From contig DATAJS010000013.1 of assembly GCA_036262035.1 (NCBI GenBank), forward strand, positions 496,001 to 560,000: DNA of 64,000 bases. The letters run 5' to 3'. Below the pieces are notes generated by a model, which saw nothing but the letters and a program-made list of their open reading frames with translations, did not search any database and was not told the origin of the DNA. Made by a program: the position numbers and the translations under genes. This document shows positions 1 through 9,111 of this stretch, in pieces (position 1 is the first letter of the stretch; each line of letters starts with the position of its first letter). This DNA comes from Burkholderiales bacterium (GTDB lineage Bacteria; Pseudomonadota; Gammaproteobacteria; Burkholderiales; SG8-41).

Positions 1-523
1 GGACCGGCAGCACCAGGCACCGCGGAAGCCGATACGCAGGCAGCGTGGCGAGGCTCTCGAACGCTTCGGCCGTCTGCGTGACGATGGCGAGGTCGGCGCC
101 GGCGGTCGCGACGATCTCGCAGCACTGCGCGGGCGTGCCTTCGCGCAGGCTCAGCTGCACGCGCGGGTACGCCGCGGAGAACTGCTGGATTACCCGGGGC
201 AGCGTGTAGCACGCGTGAGTGTGCGTGGTGGCGATCGAAAGCTGGCCGGTGTCCTTGCTGCTGTATTCGCTCGCGATCGTGCGCAGGCTCGCCGCGTCGT
301 CGAGCATGCGCCCGGCGACGCCGAGCAGCGCTACGCCCGCCTCGGTCACCGATACCAGCCGTCCCCGCTTGCGCACGAAGATGCTGACGCCGAGCTCCTG
401 CTCGAGCTCGAGAATCTGGCGGCTCACGCCGGGCTGCGAAGTGTGCAGCGCCTCCGCCGCGGCGGAGATGCGCAGGCCCTGCTTCACCACTTCCTGGAGG
501 GCGCGGAGCTGTCGTAACGTCAT
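1..523 (-). CDS. LysR-family transcriptional regulator, CysB/Cbl-like (3' part outside window)
   Basis: About 174 residues of the N-terminal part are visible; the gene runs off the left edge. The protein opens MTLRQLRALQEVV and has a winged helix-turn-helix at about residues 15-60 containing HTSQPGVSRQI, followed by the linker helix and the start of the periplasmic-binding-like effector domain (residues from about 90, with SIATTHTHACYTLPRV). The phrases TSQPGVS and TTHTxAxYxLP are characteristic of the CysB/Cbl subgroup that controls sulfur assimilation, which is why I place it there rather than among general LysR proteins. It is divergent from the FkbM-like gene with a gap of about 60 bases that must hold both promoters. 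The effector is unknown because the ligand domain is cut. Confidence 0.85.
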   Translation of the reverse strand, partial: MTLRQLRALQEVVKQGLRISAAAEALHTSQPGVSRQILELEQELGVSIFVRKRGRLVSVTEAGVALLGVAGRMLDDAASLRTIASEYSSKDTGQLSIATTHTHACYTLPRVIQQFSAAYPRVQLSLREGTPAQCCEIVATAGADLAIVTQTAEAFESLATLPAYRLPRCLVLPV

Positions 524-584
524 GGCGCTACGATACTAACCTGTCGCGAGGCGAAGTGATCCTGTCGATGCAGAGAGACGAGGC

Positions 585-1340
585 GTGATCGCGGGGCTGC
601 GCACCGCATGCGGAGTGCTGCGCTCGTTGCGCATCTACTACGGCGATCGAGCGCGCCACGCCGCCATGGACAGGCTCTACGCACGCTTCGTGCGCCCCGG
701 CGACCTCGTGTTCGACGCCGGCGCGCACGTCGGCGACCGCGTCGCCGCGTTTCGCCGGCTGGGCGCGCGCGTGGTCGCGATCGAGCCACAGCCGGCGCTG
801 GTCACGACGTTGAGGCTCATGTACGGCCGCGATTCCGCGGTGACTATCGAACCCGTGGCGCTCGGGCGCGAGCCCGGCGCGGTGACGCTCAACCTCAACC
901 TCGACAACCCGACGGTGTCGACCGCGTCGGCCGCGTTCATACGCGCCGCCGACGGCGCACCCGGCTGGCAGGGACAGGCGTGGACCCGAACCGTCGAGGT
1001 GCCGATGACCACGCTCGATGAGCTCGTCGCCCGGCACGGGGTCCCGGCGTTCGCCAAGATCGACGTCGAAGGCTTCGAAGCCGAGACGCTGCAAGGCCTG
1101 ACGCAGACGCTGCCGGCGCTGTCGTTCGAATTCACGACGATCCAGCGCGACGTCGCCGCAGAGTGCATCGCGCGGTGTCGGGCGCTCGGCGCCGGCCGCT
1201 TCAACGCCGCGCTCGGCGAGAGCCAGACGTTCGTATACCCGGGCTGGGTCGGCGCCGCGACGATCGAACGCTGGCTCGCCGGCCTGCCGATGGAAGCGAA
1301 TTCGGGGGATATCTACGCGCGGCTGGGCGAGGGCGATTGA
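585..1340 (+). CDS. FkbM-family SAM-dependent methyltransferase
   Basis: A 251-residue protein with a Rossmann SAM-binding motif at about residues 42-50 (LVFDAGAHVGD), an acidic second strand (VVAIEPQP) and the FkbM-family phrase FAKIDVEGFEAETLQG near residue 162. Family members O-methylate sugars, lipids or polyketide intermediates in the cytoplasm. The substrate cannot be told here because no glycosyltransferase or polyketide gene is near. I chose the GTG at 585 because it is preceded by a purine-rich stretch (GAGAGACGAG) and places the SAM motif at the usual distance. No signal peptide is seen. The gene stands alone between the regulator and a Tat-exported protein. Confidence 0.8.
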   Translation: MIAGLRTACGVLRSLRIYYGDRARHAAMDRLYARFVRPGDLVFDAGAHVGDRVAAFRRLGARVVAIEPQPALVTTLRLMYGRDSAVTIEPVALGREPGAVTLNLNLDNPTVSTASAAFIRAADGAPGWQGQAWTRTVEVPMTTLDELVARHGVPAFAKIDVEGFEAETLQGLTQTLPALSFEFTTIQRDVAAECIARCRALGAGRFNAALGESQTFVYPGWVGAATIERWLAGLPMEANSGDIYARLGEGD

Positions 1341-1438
1341 AGCGCGCGGCGCCTTGCCGGCCGTGCGACTCCGGCGCATTGTAGAGCCGCCCGCCCACAA
1401 TAACGTTCGCCGCCGTTCAACCCGTCAAGGAGGGAACC

Positions 1439-1903
1439 ATGAACGTCTCTCGTCGCGATTTCGCGGTTGCAAGCGCATTGGCTTTCGGCGCTTCCGGTCT
1501 CTTGTTCAAAACTCCCGCCGACGCCCAGGGCTCGGACGAAGCGGCTGTCGCCCAGAGCATCGAAGCGCTGCGGCAGGGCATCCTGCAGCAGGACAAGGCG
1601 AAGCTGGACCAGGTCGCCGCGTCACAGATCAGCTACGGCCATTCGGACGGACGCGTGGAGACCAAGGAGCAATTCATCAACGGCGTGATGAACCGCAAGC
1701 AGACGCAGAAGTCGCTCGCGTTTCCCGAGCTGAAAGTGGCCGTCGTCGGCAACGTTGCCATCGCGCGCCACATCTACCTGGGCGAATCGGAGCTCGACGG
1801 CAAGCAGTCGACCACGCGCATCGGCGCCCTGCAGCTCTGGCAAAAGCAGGACGCCGGATGGAAGCTGGTCGCGCGGCAGGGATTCAGGCTGCCGGCGGCG
1901 TAG
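1439..1903 (+). CDS. Tat-exported NTF2-like (DUF4440/SnoaL-type) protein
   Basis: A 154-residue protein with a strong ribosome site AGGAGGG at 1428. The N terminus carries a twin-arginine motif (SRRDFAVAS) and a hydrophobic run ending near ADAQ, which suggests export by the Tat route. The remainder looks like the cone-shaped NTF2/DUF4440 fold: a leading helix (SIEALRQGILQQD), a HSDGR turn and C-terminal strands containing WKLVARQGFR. Such proteins are small ligand-binding or lyase-like folds whose function is usually unknown. The family assignment rests on this pattern only. It is convergent with the cupin gene, with a gap of 9 bases. Confidence 0.65.
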   Translation: MNVSRRDFAVASALAFGASGLLFKTPADAQGSDEAAVAQSIEALRQGILQQDKAKLDQVAASQISYGHSDGRVETKEQFINGVMNRKQTQKSLAFPELKVAVVGNVAIARHIYLGESELDGKQSTTRIGALQLWQKQDAGWKLVARQGFRLPAA

Positions 1904-1912
1904 ACCGCGTGC

Positions 1913-2287
1913 TCAGCGCTTCGAGCTCGCGCCCGAGCTTGTCACCGTGATGTGAGAGAGCGTCGTATCGGCCTTCGCGCCGTGCCAGTGGCGCTCTCCC
2001 GCCTTGATGTGCACTACGTCGCCGACGGTGATCTCGCGCTGCTCGGTCTCGTTGGCGACGATGCCGCGGCCCGCGGTCACGACGAGGATCTGGTCCGAGT
2101 CGTGCGCGTGCCAGCCGGTCGTCGCGCCGGCGCTGAAATTCACCACGTTGCAGCGGAAGTTGTCCGACTGCGCGTCGGCGATGAGCTCCTGCCGCGTGCG
2201 CTTCACTTCGCCGCCCGTCCAGCCGTCGATCGCCGTGGCCGTGCCCATCGGTTGTTGCGGCAGATCGTCGATCTTCAGCACACGCAT
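1913..2287 (-). CDS. cupin-domain protein
   Basis: A 124-residue single cupin barrel. Cupin motif 1 is visible as GWHAHDSDQILVVTAGRG (about residues 58-75) and motif 2 as GDVVHIKAGERHWHGA (about 89-104); the histidines H60 and H62 and the H100/H102 pair are placed as metal ligands. Cytoplasmic, no signal peptide. The start at 2287 has an AAAGGAGA ribosome site. It lies 11 bases downstream of a Bug receptor on the same strand, and such pairs are common in catabolic islands where the cupin may be a dioxygenase, isomerase or sensor. The specific reaction cannot be told. Confidence 0.85.
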   Translation of the reverse strand: MRVLKIDDLPQQPMGTATAIDGWTGGEVKRTRQELIADAQSDNFRCNVVNFSAGATTGWHAHDSDQILVVTAGRGIVANETEQREITVGDVVHIKAGERHWHGAKADTTLSHITVTSSGASSKR

Positions 2288-2298
2288 GGCTTTCTCCT

Positions 2299-3267
2299 TT
2301 ATCGCGGTTTGAACCCGATATCCCGCGCGACCTTGCCCCATTTGTCGAAGTCGCGCCGGAGCACGTCGCTGAAGTACTCGGGAGACTCGGTGTGCACTTC
2401 GAGCCCGAGCGTGTCGAGCTTCTCGGCGACGTCGGGGAGCTTCATCGCGCGATTCATCTCGCGGTTGAGGAGCGCGATCTGCTCTTTCGGCATCTTCGCC
2501 GGCGCGATGAAGCCGAACCATCCGCCGTTCTCGTAGCCCGGCAGCGTCTCCGAGATCGTCGGGTAATCGGGATATTTCGGCGAGCGCGTGGCACGCCCTA
2601 TCGCAAGCAGACGCAGCCGTCCCGACGTGACGTAGGGGTACAGCGAGATGAACGACGAGATCGTGGCATCGACCTGTCCGCTGATGATGTCGGTCGCGAT
2701 CGCGGACACCGCCTTGTAGGGCACGTGCAGGTAGGTGAATCCGCCCATCGTGCGCAGCAGCTCGACCGAAAAGTGAATGAACGCGCCTTCGCCGTTGGTC
2801 GCGAACGCCACCTTTTTCGGATTGGCTTTCGCATACGCGACGAGGTCGTTCACGTTCCTGAACGGAACGCTGGGGTGCACGACCAGCGCCAGGAAGTTCG
2901 ATACGGTCAGCTGGATCGGCGCGAAATCCCTGAACGTGTCGTAGGGTACCTTCGCATAGGCGAGCGGCACGATCACCATGTTGCCGCCCTGCCCGCACCC
3001 GATGGTGTAACCGTCCGGCGGCGCCTGCGCGATGAGCTGCAGGCCGAGCATGCCGCTGGCGCCCGGACGGTTGTCCGCGGTGAACGCCTGCCCCAGGCGC
3101 TCGGCAACCTTCTGCCCGATGAGACGCGTGAGGATGTCGCAACTATCTCCGGGTGAGGCCGGAACGATCACGCGCACCGGCTTCGCCGGATACGTCTGCG
3201 CGGGCGATGCGCTGGCCAGCAAAGCCGCGGCGGCGGCGAAACCGGCCCGTAGAAGAACTCGGCTCAT
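2299..3267 (-). CDS. Bug/TctC-family tripartite tricarboxylate-type solute receptor
   Basis: A 322-residue periplasmic receptor. A Sec signal peptide (MSRVLLRAGFAAAAALL, cleavage near SPAQ) is followed by the family opening YPAKPVRVIVP, then DNRPGASG, PPDGYTIG and HVPYKA, all typical of Bug proteins. These receptors bind carboxylates, aromatic acids or amides and deliver them to TctAB permeases. I start at 3267 because GGGGAGGAG sits just upstream; an in-frame ATG 24 bases earlier lacks this. It follows the ABM monooxygenase gene by 69 bases and precedes the cupin. It has SCD where most relatives have a GGxxD segment, so the ligand-binding loop may differ. Confidence 0.9.
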   Translation of the reverse strand: MSRVLLRAGFAAAAALLASASPAQTYPAKPVRVIVPASPGDSCDILTRLIGQKVAERLGQAFTADNRPGASGMLGLQLIAQAPPDGYTIGCGQGGNMVIVPLAYAKVPYDTFRDFAPIQLTVSNFLALVVHPSVPFRNVNDLVAYAKANPKKVAFATNGEGAFIHFSVELLRTMGGFTYLHVPYKAVSAIATDIISGQVDATISSFISLYPYVTSGRLRLLAIGRATRSPKYPDYPTISETLPGYENGGWFGFIAPAKMPKEQIALLNREMNRAMKLPDVAEKLDTLGLEVHTESPEYFSDVLRRDFDKWGKVARDIGFKPR

Positions 3268-3336
3268 GTGCTCTCCTCCCCTGGGGTGCACTGCCTGCCG
3301 CTATGATGCAACGTAGCGCCGCTGCCGGCCAAGCGG

Positions 3337-3642
3337 CTACTCGTAGTCCTTCGGGAACAGCGTGGTGCAGCGGCTGGCGGTGGTCGGCTCGGCCAGGACC
3401 TCCGACGCGACGGCGCGCCAGCGCGCGTAATGCGCGCTCGCGCGATGCGCTTCCACCGCGGCCTCGTCGCGGTAGACCTCGTAGAAGAAGAACCGGTTCG
3501 GATCGCTGTTGTCCTGCAGCACGTCGAAGCGCATGCACCCCGGCTCGTCGCGCACCGAGCACGTCGAATCGTCGTGCGCGGCGGCCAGGAATTTCTCGCG
3601 CATTTCGGGTTTTACCCTGAGCGGAACCACCAAGGCATACAT
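3337..3642 (-). CDS. antibiotic-biosynthesis-monooxygenase (ABM) domain protein
   Basis: A 101-residue ferredoxin-like alpha/beta barrel domain protein. It opens MYALVVPLRVKPEMREKF and contains the ABM-family block EPGCMRFDVLQD and RFFFYEVYRDEAAVEAH. Proteins of this type are small quinol or heme-degrading monooxygenases, or dimeric folds of unknown role, and act in the cytoplasm. The start at 3642 is six bases from a GGGAGG ribosome site. An alternative ATG at 3648 overlaps the GH84 stop as ATGA but has no room for a ribosome site. Either way it is translationally coupled to the glycosidase gene upstream. Confidence 0.75.
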   Translation of the reverse strand: MYALVVPLRVKPEMREKFLAAAHDDSTCSVRDEPGCMRFDVLQDNSDPNRFFFYEVYRDEAAVEAHRASAHYARWRAVASEVLAEPTTASRCTTLFPKDYE

Positions 3643-3644
3643 CG

Positions 3645-4790
3645 TCATCCTCCCGTGAGTCGAAGCTCGGCTTCGAGTCGCGCGAGCCATGGGCGAAATT
3701 CTTCGAGCCAACGGCGACCCCGATGCCGTAACAGGTAACGATACGCGTCTTGCAGGGCGCGCAGCTTTCCCGGCGCCAAAGGCGCGGAGCGTGTGCTGCG
3801 CTTCGCGCGCATCATCCGCTCGCAGAAATCCACGATCGCGCGCCAGTGAGGCACCGCGCTCGCGCCGAACAGCCTAGCGGCCGCTTCCTCCCAACTTGCG
3901 TCGGGATCGTATGCGGCCGGGCGCGCCGCATAGTCGAAGCAGGTGGCGAGCGGCAGCAGGCTCAAGCGCTCCTGCACCAGCGGATTGTTGAGATAGCCGT
4001 AAACGACCTCGGGCAGCCTAGGGTCTCGGCCGGTCAGCGGCGCGAGGTGCATCTCGTCGCTCATCGCGCAATCGTTGACGGGGTAGTTGTCCCAGAGGAT
4101 CAGCGGATGCCGCAGCCGCCGCGCGGCCTCGCGCGCGTGAGCGAGCGAGATCGTGCGCGGCACGATGGCCGGACCGGTCCAGACACATGAGACCTCCCGA
4201 GGCAAGTGCTTGCCGAGCGTCTCCCAGAAGCACGGCTCGAAGGTTCCGAACGCGCGCGCAAGCCGCGGATCGTCGGTGTAGCGCGAGGGGCAGATCCACC
4301 ACTCCACGTTTTTCCACGATGCCGGCTGGCGCTCGAGGATCTTTGCCAGCCACAGCCCCTGCGCCCGCGCGAGGCTCCCTTTGTAATGCTTGCGATCTTC
4401 CGCGTGCACGAGACGTGAAGGGATGTCGTCGAAAAGAACCGCGAAGGTCCTGACGCCTGCGTCGTAGAAGCGCGCCGCCTTGTCGAGCAGGATCTCTACG
4501 GGCTGCGACGCGCAGAACGGCAGGCCCTTGCCCGGATGGAATCCGTAGACGAAATCGATGCGATGGTCCTGCGCGGCGCGGATGAGCTTCAGCAGCGATC
4601 GCCATTCGGCGCGCGGATACGGCTCTCTCCAGCGCTCGCGGTGATACGGATCGTCCTTGGGCGCGTAGAGATAGGTGTTCATCCCCCGCTGCGCGCCAAA
4701 CCGGAACAGCGCCCTGCGATGCCTCATGCTCCACGGCGGGCCGAAGAATCCTTCGACGATCCCTCGGCGTTGAAAGACGGGCCTGCCCAA
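3645..4790 (-). CDS. GH84-type beta-N-acetylglucosaminidase (O-GlcNAcase fold)
   Basis: About 381 residues with the signature of family GH84: RGIVEGFFGPPW at residues 9-20, YAPKDDPYHRERWREPYP at 42-59 (the lysine contacts the sugar acetamido group in this family) and the catalytic aspartate pair in FAVLFDDIPSR (D121, D122). This family removes terminal beta-linked GlcNAc by substrate-assisted catalysis. There is no signal peptide, so it should act in the cytoplasm. It lacks the extra C-terminal modules of secreted homologues. No ATG lies before the conserved start region; TTG at 4790 is the best candidate and may depend on coupling to the permease gene that ends 14 bases upstream. Context implies that imported GlcNAc-containing sugars are its substrate. 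Confidence 0.85.
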   Translation of the reverse strand: MGRPVFQRRGIVEGFFGPPWSMRHRRALFRFGAQRGMNTYLYAPKDDPYHRERWREPYPRAEWRSLLKLIRAAQDHRIDFVYGFHPGKGLPFCASQPVEILLDKAARFYDAGVRTFAVLFDDIPSRLVHAEDRKHYKGSLARAQGLWLAKILERQPASWKNVEWWICPSRYTDDPRLARAFGTFEPCFWETLGKHLPREVSCVWTGPAIVPRTISLAHAREAARRLRHPLILWDNYPVNDCAMSDEMHLAPLTGRDPRLPEVVYGYLNNPLVQERLSLLPLATCFDYAARPAAYDPDASWEEAAARLFGASAVPHWRAIVDFCERMMRAKRSTRSAPLAPGKLRALQDAYRYLLRHRGRRWLEEFRPWLARLEAELRLTGG

Positions 4791-4804
4791 CCGTGCGCTG
4801 CCCG

Positions 4805-5656
4805 TCAGCCTTTGACCGCGCCGGCGGTGAGCCCCGAGACGTAGTAGTCGAGGAAGAAGACGTAGAGGATGACGATGGGAATGGAGCCGAGCATCGCCCC
4901 CGCCATGAGCTGTCCCCAGTAGTAGATGTCGCCGCGGATCAGCTCCTGGGTCACGCCGACGCTCGCGGTGATCTCCTCCGAGGACGAGGTGAAGGTCAAC
5001 GCGTAGATGAACTCGTTCCAGGATAGCGTGAAGGCGAACAGCGCCGCACACACGAGCCCCGGCACGGCGATGGGAAGGATGATGTGCCAGAGCGCCTGGA
5101 TGCGCGTGCAGCCGTCGACGAGCGCGCACTCCTCCACTTCCTTCGGCACGGTGCGGAAGTAGCCGATGAGGAGCCAGGTGCAGAACGGCACGAGGAAAGT
5201 CGGATAGGTGACCACGAGCGCCCACTTGGAGTCGCCGAGCCCGAGCCAGTTCACCACCTGCGCAAGGGGCAGGAACAGGAGCGATGTCGGCACCAGATAG
5301 GTGACGAAAATCGCCGTCCCGAGGCCGCCCACGCCGATGAACGTGAGCCGCGCGAGCGCGTACGCAGCCACCGTCCCGATGACGAGCGACAGCGTCGTGG
5401 CCAGAAAAGTGACGAGCAGGCTGTTCTTGGCCCACGTCACGAACTCGCTTTCGGTCAGCAGCTTTTTGTAGTGATCGAAGGTGACCCCCTGCCGGATGAC
5501 GAGAGGTACCGCGGTCCGGTCGTACAGCTCGCGGTCCGACTTCAGCGACGTCGTCGCCATGTGATAGAACGGAAAGAGCGCGAACAGCAGGAACGGCACG
5601 AGCAGCAGATGGATGCCCAATTTCTTCCAGTGTCGCCGCTTCGCCACGCTCGCCAT
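4805..5656 (-). CDS. carbohydrate ABC transporter permease (MalG/UgpE-like)
   Basis: A 283-residue inner-membrane protein with about six transmembrane helices, starting with HLLLVPFLLFALFPFYHMATTSLK, and an EAA loop (ECALVDGCTRIQALWHIILP) that docks on the ATPase. It is the second permease of a CUT1-type sugar importer. The start at 5656 is chosen because the ATG overlaps the stop of the previous permease as TAATG and follows GGGAGGT; a longer frame upstream has no ribosome site. It works with the neighbouring permease, binding protein and ATPase. Confidence 0.93.
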   Translation of the reverse strand: MASVAKRRHWKKLGIHLLLVPFLLFALFPFYHMATTSLKSDRELYDRTAVPLVIRQGVTFDHYKKLLTESEFVTWAKNSLLVTFLATTLSLVIGTVAAYALARLTFIGVGGLGTAIFVTYLVPTSLLFLPLAQVVNWLGLGDSKWALVVTYPTFLVPFCTWLLIGYFRTVPKEVEECALVDGCTRIQALWHIILPIAVPGLVCAALFAFTLSWNEFIYALTFTSSSEEITASVGVTQELIRGDIYYWGQLMAGAMLGSIPIVILYVFFLDYYVSGLTAGAVKG

Positions 5657-6597
5657 TACAGGACCTCCCGCCGCACTGACCTCAACTGCGCCCACACCAC
5701 GAACATGAGCACGGGGAAGAGATAGAGCGAGATGGCCGCGCCCTCGCCGATCCGCCCCGTCTCCAGGCCCACCTGGCGCGAGAGGGTGGCGAAGAGATGG
5801 GTCGAGTTGATCGGGCCGCCGTGGGTGAGCACGTAGACGATGTTGAACTCGCTGAACGTGAAGATCGTCGAGAACAGGATCACGATGCCGAGCACGGGCT
5901 TGAGCAGCGGCAGCGTGATGTGCCAGAACCGCCTCACCGGACCGGCGCCGTCAGCCTCCGCCGCCTCGTAAAGTTCCTTGGGAATCGCCAGCAACCCCGC
6001 GAGGATCGTGATCGCGAAGAAGGGAAGCCCGCGCCAGATGTTCACGACGATCACGGCCGCCATGGCGTGGTACTTCTGTCCGAGCCAGTTCGGTCCGGGC
6101 GCATCCATGAAGTCGAGCGCGATGCCGGTCCAGTTCACCACGCTGTAGAGCGAGTTGAACATCCACCACCAGCCGAGCGTGGACAGCGCCGTGGGGATGA
6201 CCCAGGGCAGGAGCACCGCGCCCCGGATCCACCGCTTGAACCAGAGCTGCTGGCTCAGCAGCAGGGCGAGCGCGATACCCATCACGAGCTTGAAACCGAC
6301 CGAGATGCCGGTAAAGACAAAGGCGTTCTGGAAAGTCTGGCGGAAGGCATCGCTCTCCCAGAGGTTCACGAAGTTCCTGATCCCGGTGAACTCGGTGGGC
6401 CGTCCGATGAAGGCGTCGGACAACGAGAAGTAGACCGCCATGCAGAACGGATAGGCGACGAGCACGAGCAGGAGCAGCAGGGCCGGCGCCACGAACATGG
6501 GGCCGAGGACGCCCTCGCGATTGAGCCACTCCCCCACCCGCAATCCGAATCGCGGCCGGGGGGTCGCGGCGATGACGCCTGCGTGTGCGCTCGCCAT
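5656..6597 (-). CDS. carbohydrate ABC transporter permease (MalF/UgpA-like)
   Basis: A 313-residue inner-membrane protein. After a short cytoplasmic leader the first helix is MFVAPALLLLLVLVAYP, with about six helices in all, and the EAA loop is recognisable in ELYEAAEADGAGPVRRFWHI. It forms the heterodimeric channel of a CUT1-type sugar importer with the next gene, which overlaps it by one base. The gene follows the binding protein by 13 bases, so all are in one operon read leftward. Confidence 0.93.
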   Translation of the reverse strand: MASAHAGVIAATPRPRFGLRVGEWLNREGVLGPMFVAPALLLLLVLVAYPFCMAVYFSLSDAFIGRPTEFTGIRNFVNLWESDAFRQTFQNAFVFTGISVGFKLVMGIALALLLSQQLWFKRWIRGAVLLPWVIPTALSTLGWWWMFNSLYSVVNWTGIALDFMDAPGPNWLGQKYHAMAAVIVVNIWRGLPFFAITILAGLLAIPKELYEAAEADGAGPVRRFWHITLPLLKPVLGIVILFSTIFTFSEFNIVYVLTHGGPINSTHLFATLSRQVGLETGRIGEGAAISLYLFPVLMFVVWAQLRSVRREVL

Positions 6598-6610
6598 GAG
6601 GTTGCGCTCC

Positions 6611-7888
6611 TTACTTCTTCTCCAGGATCTTCTTCATTTCGTTCGCGCCCCAGGCGATGGCATCCCTGGTGGACGTGCCGGTGACCGCCTTGGCGACCAT
6701 GTTCGGCAGGATGAACGAATTGGTGATGAGCTGGACCTTGTCGCTCGCGGGCGCGGGCCAGCCGTAGCAATGGAACTGAACGCCTTCCTGCCTGAGCGCG
6801 GCGAACTTCGGATCGGTCTTGAGCACCGGATGATCGAGCAGGTTCGTGTACGCCGGAAGGTTGAACGCGTCACCCGACATGATGTACTCGTCGTAGACCT
6901 CGCGCTTGCCGAGCAGATAGCGGATCCATTCCTTGGCCGGCTCGACGTTCTTCGAGAACTTCCAGATGCCGATGTGGCGCGGCACGTCGGTCTCGTGACG
7001 CACGCCGTCGGGCCCGGCCAGGCTCCTGTGGTGATTGATGCCCTCTGCACTGGGGAGCTTGGAGTTGCGGGCGACGATGTAGGCGCTGACCGGGTTGTGG
7101 ATCCATCCCGCCTTGCCTTGCTGGAGCGACTGGTTGTTGCTGGCGTCGTCCCACGAGAGCACCTCGGGCTCCATGCAATCGCGAAACATCTTCTTGTACC
7201 ACTCGAGCATCCTGACCGTGTGCACGCCGTCGATGGCGACGGTCTTGCCGTCCTTCTCGACCTCCCTGCCCCCGAAAGACCAGAGCACGGGTCCCGCCGT
7301 GGAGATCGAGTCGTAGTTCTGGCTGATGGGGATGCCGACCGGGTGCCCCATCTTCTTCAGCTGCACGCCGACCGTGTAGAGATCGTCCCAGGTGTCGGGA
7401 ACCTTGAGCCCGGCCTTCTTGAAGAGATCCTCCCGATAGGCGGCCACGAAGAAGGTTCGATACTGCGGCACCGCGCGCCAGATCCCCTTGACCATGGCGG
7501 TCTCTTTGGCCGACGCGACCGCCGGTCCGTATTTCTTCTCCATCTCCCTCGCCACGTCGGACACGTCCACGAGCTGCGGCTCGTAGAGCCACGGGAAGTG
7601 CATGCGCATCTCGACGACGTCGTGTCCCGCCTGTGTCTGCACCTCGGACGCGTACTTCGCGGCCTGCTGCGGAGCCGCGATATGGTCGATTCGAATCCCG
7701 ATGCCGGTGTCCTTGGTGAAGCGCTGGCCGATCTGCGCCAGCTTCTTGTCCGAGGCGGGGGCGAAATTGTTCCAGCAAAGGTAGGAAATCTGGCGCTTCT
7801 GGCCGAACGCGGGCGGGATGCCCGTCGCGAGTATGCCGACGAGCCCGCCGGTCGTAGTCAGGAAGCGGCGGCGACTGATCTTGTCCAT
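6611..7888 (-). CDS. sugar ABC transporter extracellular binding protein (family 1), Tat-type signal
   Basis: A 425-residue solute-binding protein. The N terminus contains a twin-arginine signal (SRRRFLTTTGG) and a hydrophobic segment ending near PAFGQ, so export should be by Tat, already folded. The body has family-1 features: an N-terminal lobe with ISYLCWNNF, a hinge and many aromatic residues (WDDLY, WSFGG, WEWYKK-like helices) that in relatives stack on sugar rings. Substrate is not given by sequence, but a GH84 glucosaminidase in the same operon suggests GlcNAc oligomers or conjugates. It lies 21 bases after the ATPase gene. Confidence 0.92.
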   Translation of the reverse strand: MDKISRRRFLTTTGGLVGILATGIPPAFGQKRQISYLCWNNFAPASDKKLAQIGQRFTKDTGIGIRIDHIAAPQQAAKYASEVQTQAGHDVVEMRMHFPWLYEPQLVDVSDVAREMEKKYGPAVASAKETAMVKGIWRAVPQYRTFFVAAYREDLFKKAGLKVPDTWDDLYTVGVQLKKMGHPVGIPISQNYDSISTAGPVLWSFGGREVEKDGKTVAIDGVHTVRMLEWYKKMFRDCMEPEVLSWDDASNNQSLQQGKAGWIHNPVSAYIVARNSKLPSAEGINHHRSLAGPDGVRHETDVPRHIGIWKFSKNVEPAKEWIRYLLGKREVYDEYIMSGDAFNLPAYTNLLDHPVLKTDPKFAALRQEGVQFHCYGWPAPASDKVQLITNSFILPNMVAKAVTGTSTRDAIAWGANEMKKILEKK

Positions 7889-7909
7889 GCGCTCCTCCTC
7901 GGGTCGAAA

Positions 7910-9004
<1,095 letters not shown>

Positions 9005-9111
9005 GAGGACCTCGCTGTGCGACTACGTTGGTCTGCACACGCCTGGAGCATTTGCACCGCTTCGGACGGCGCGTTCAGGAATCATAGCTGTGATATTGAC
9101 CGGCTGCTCGG

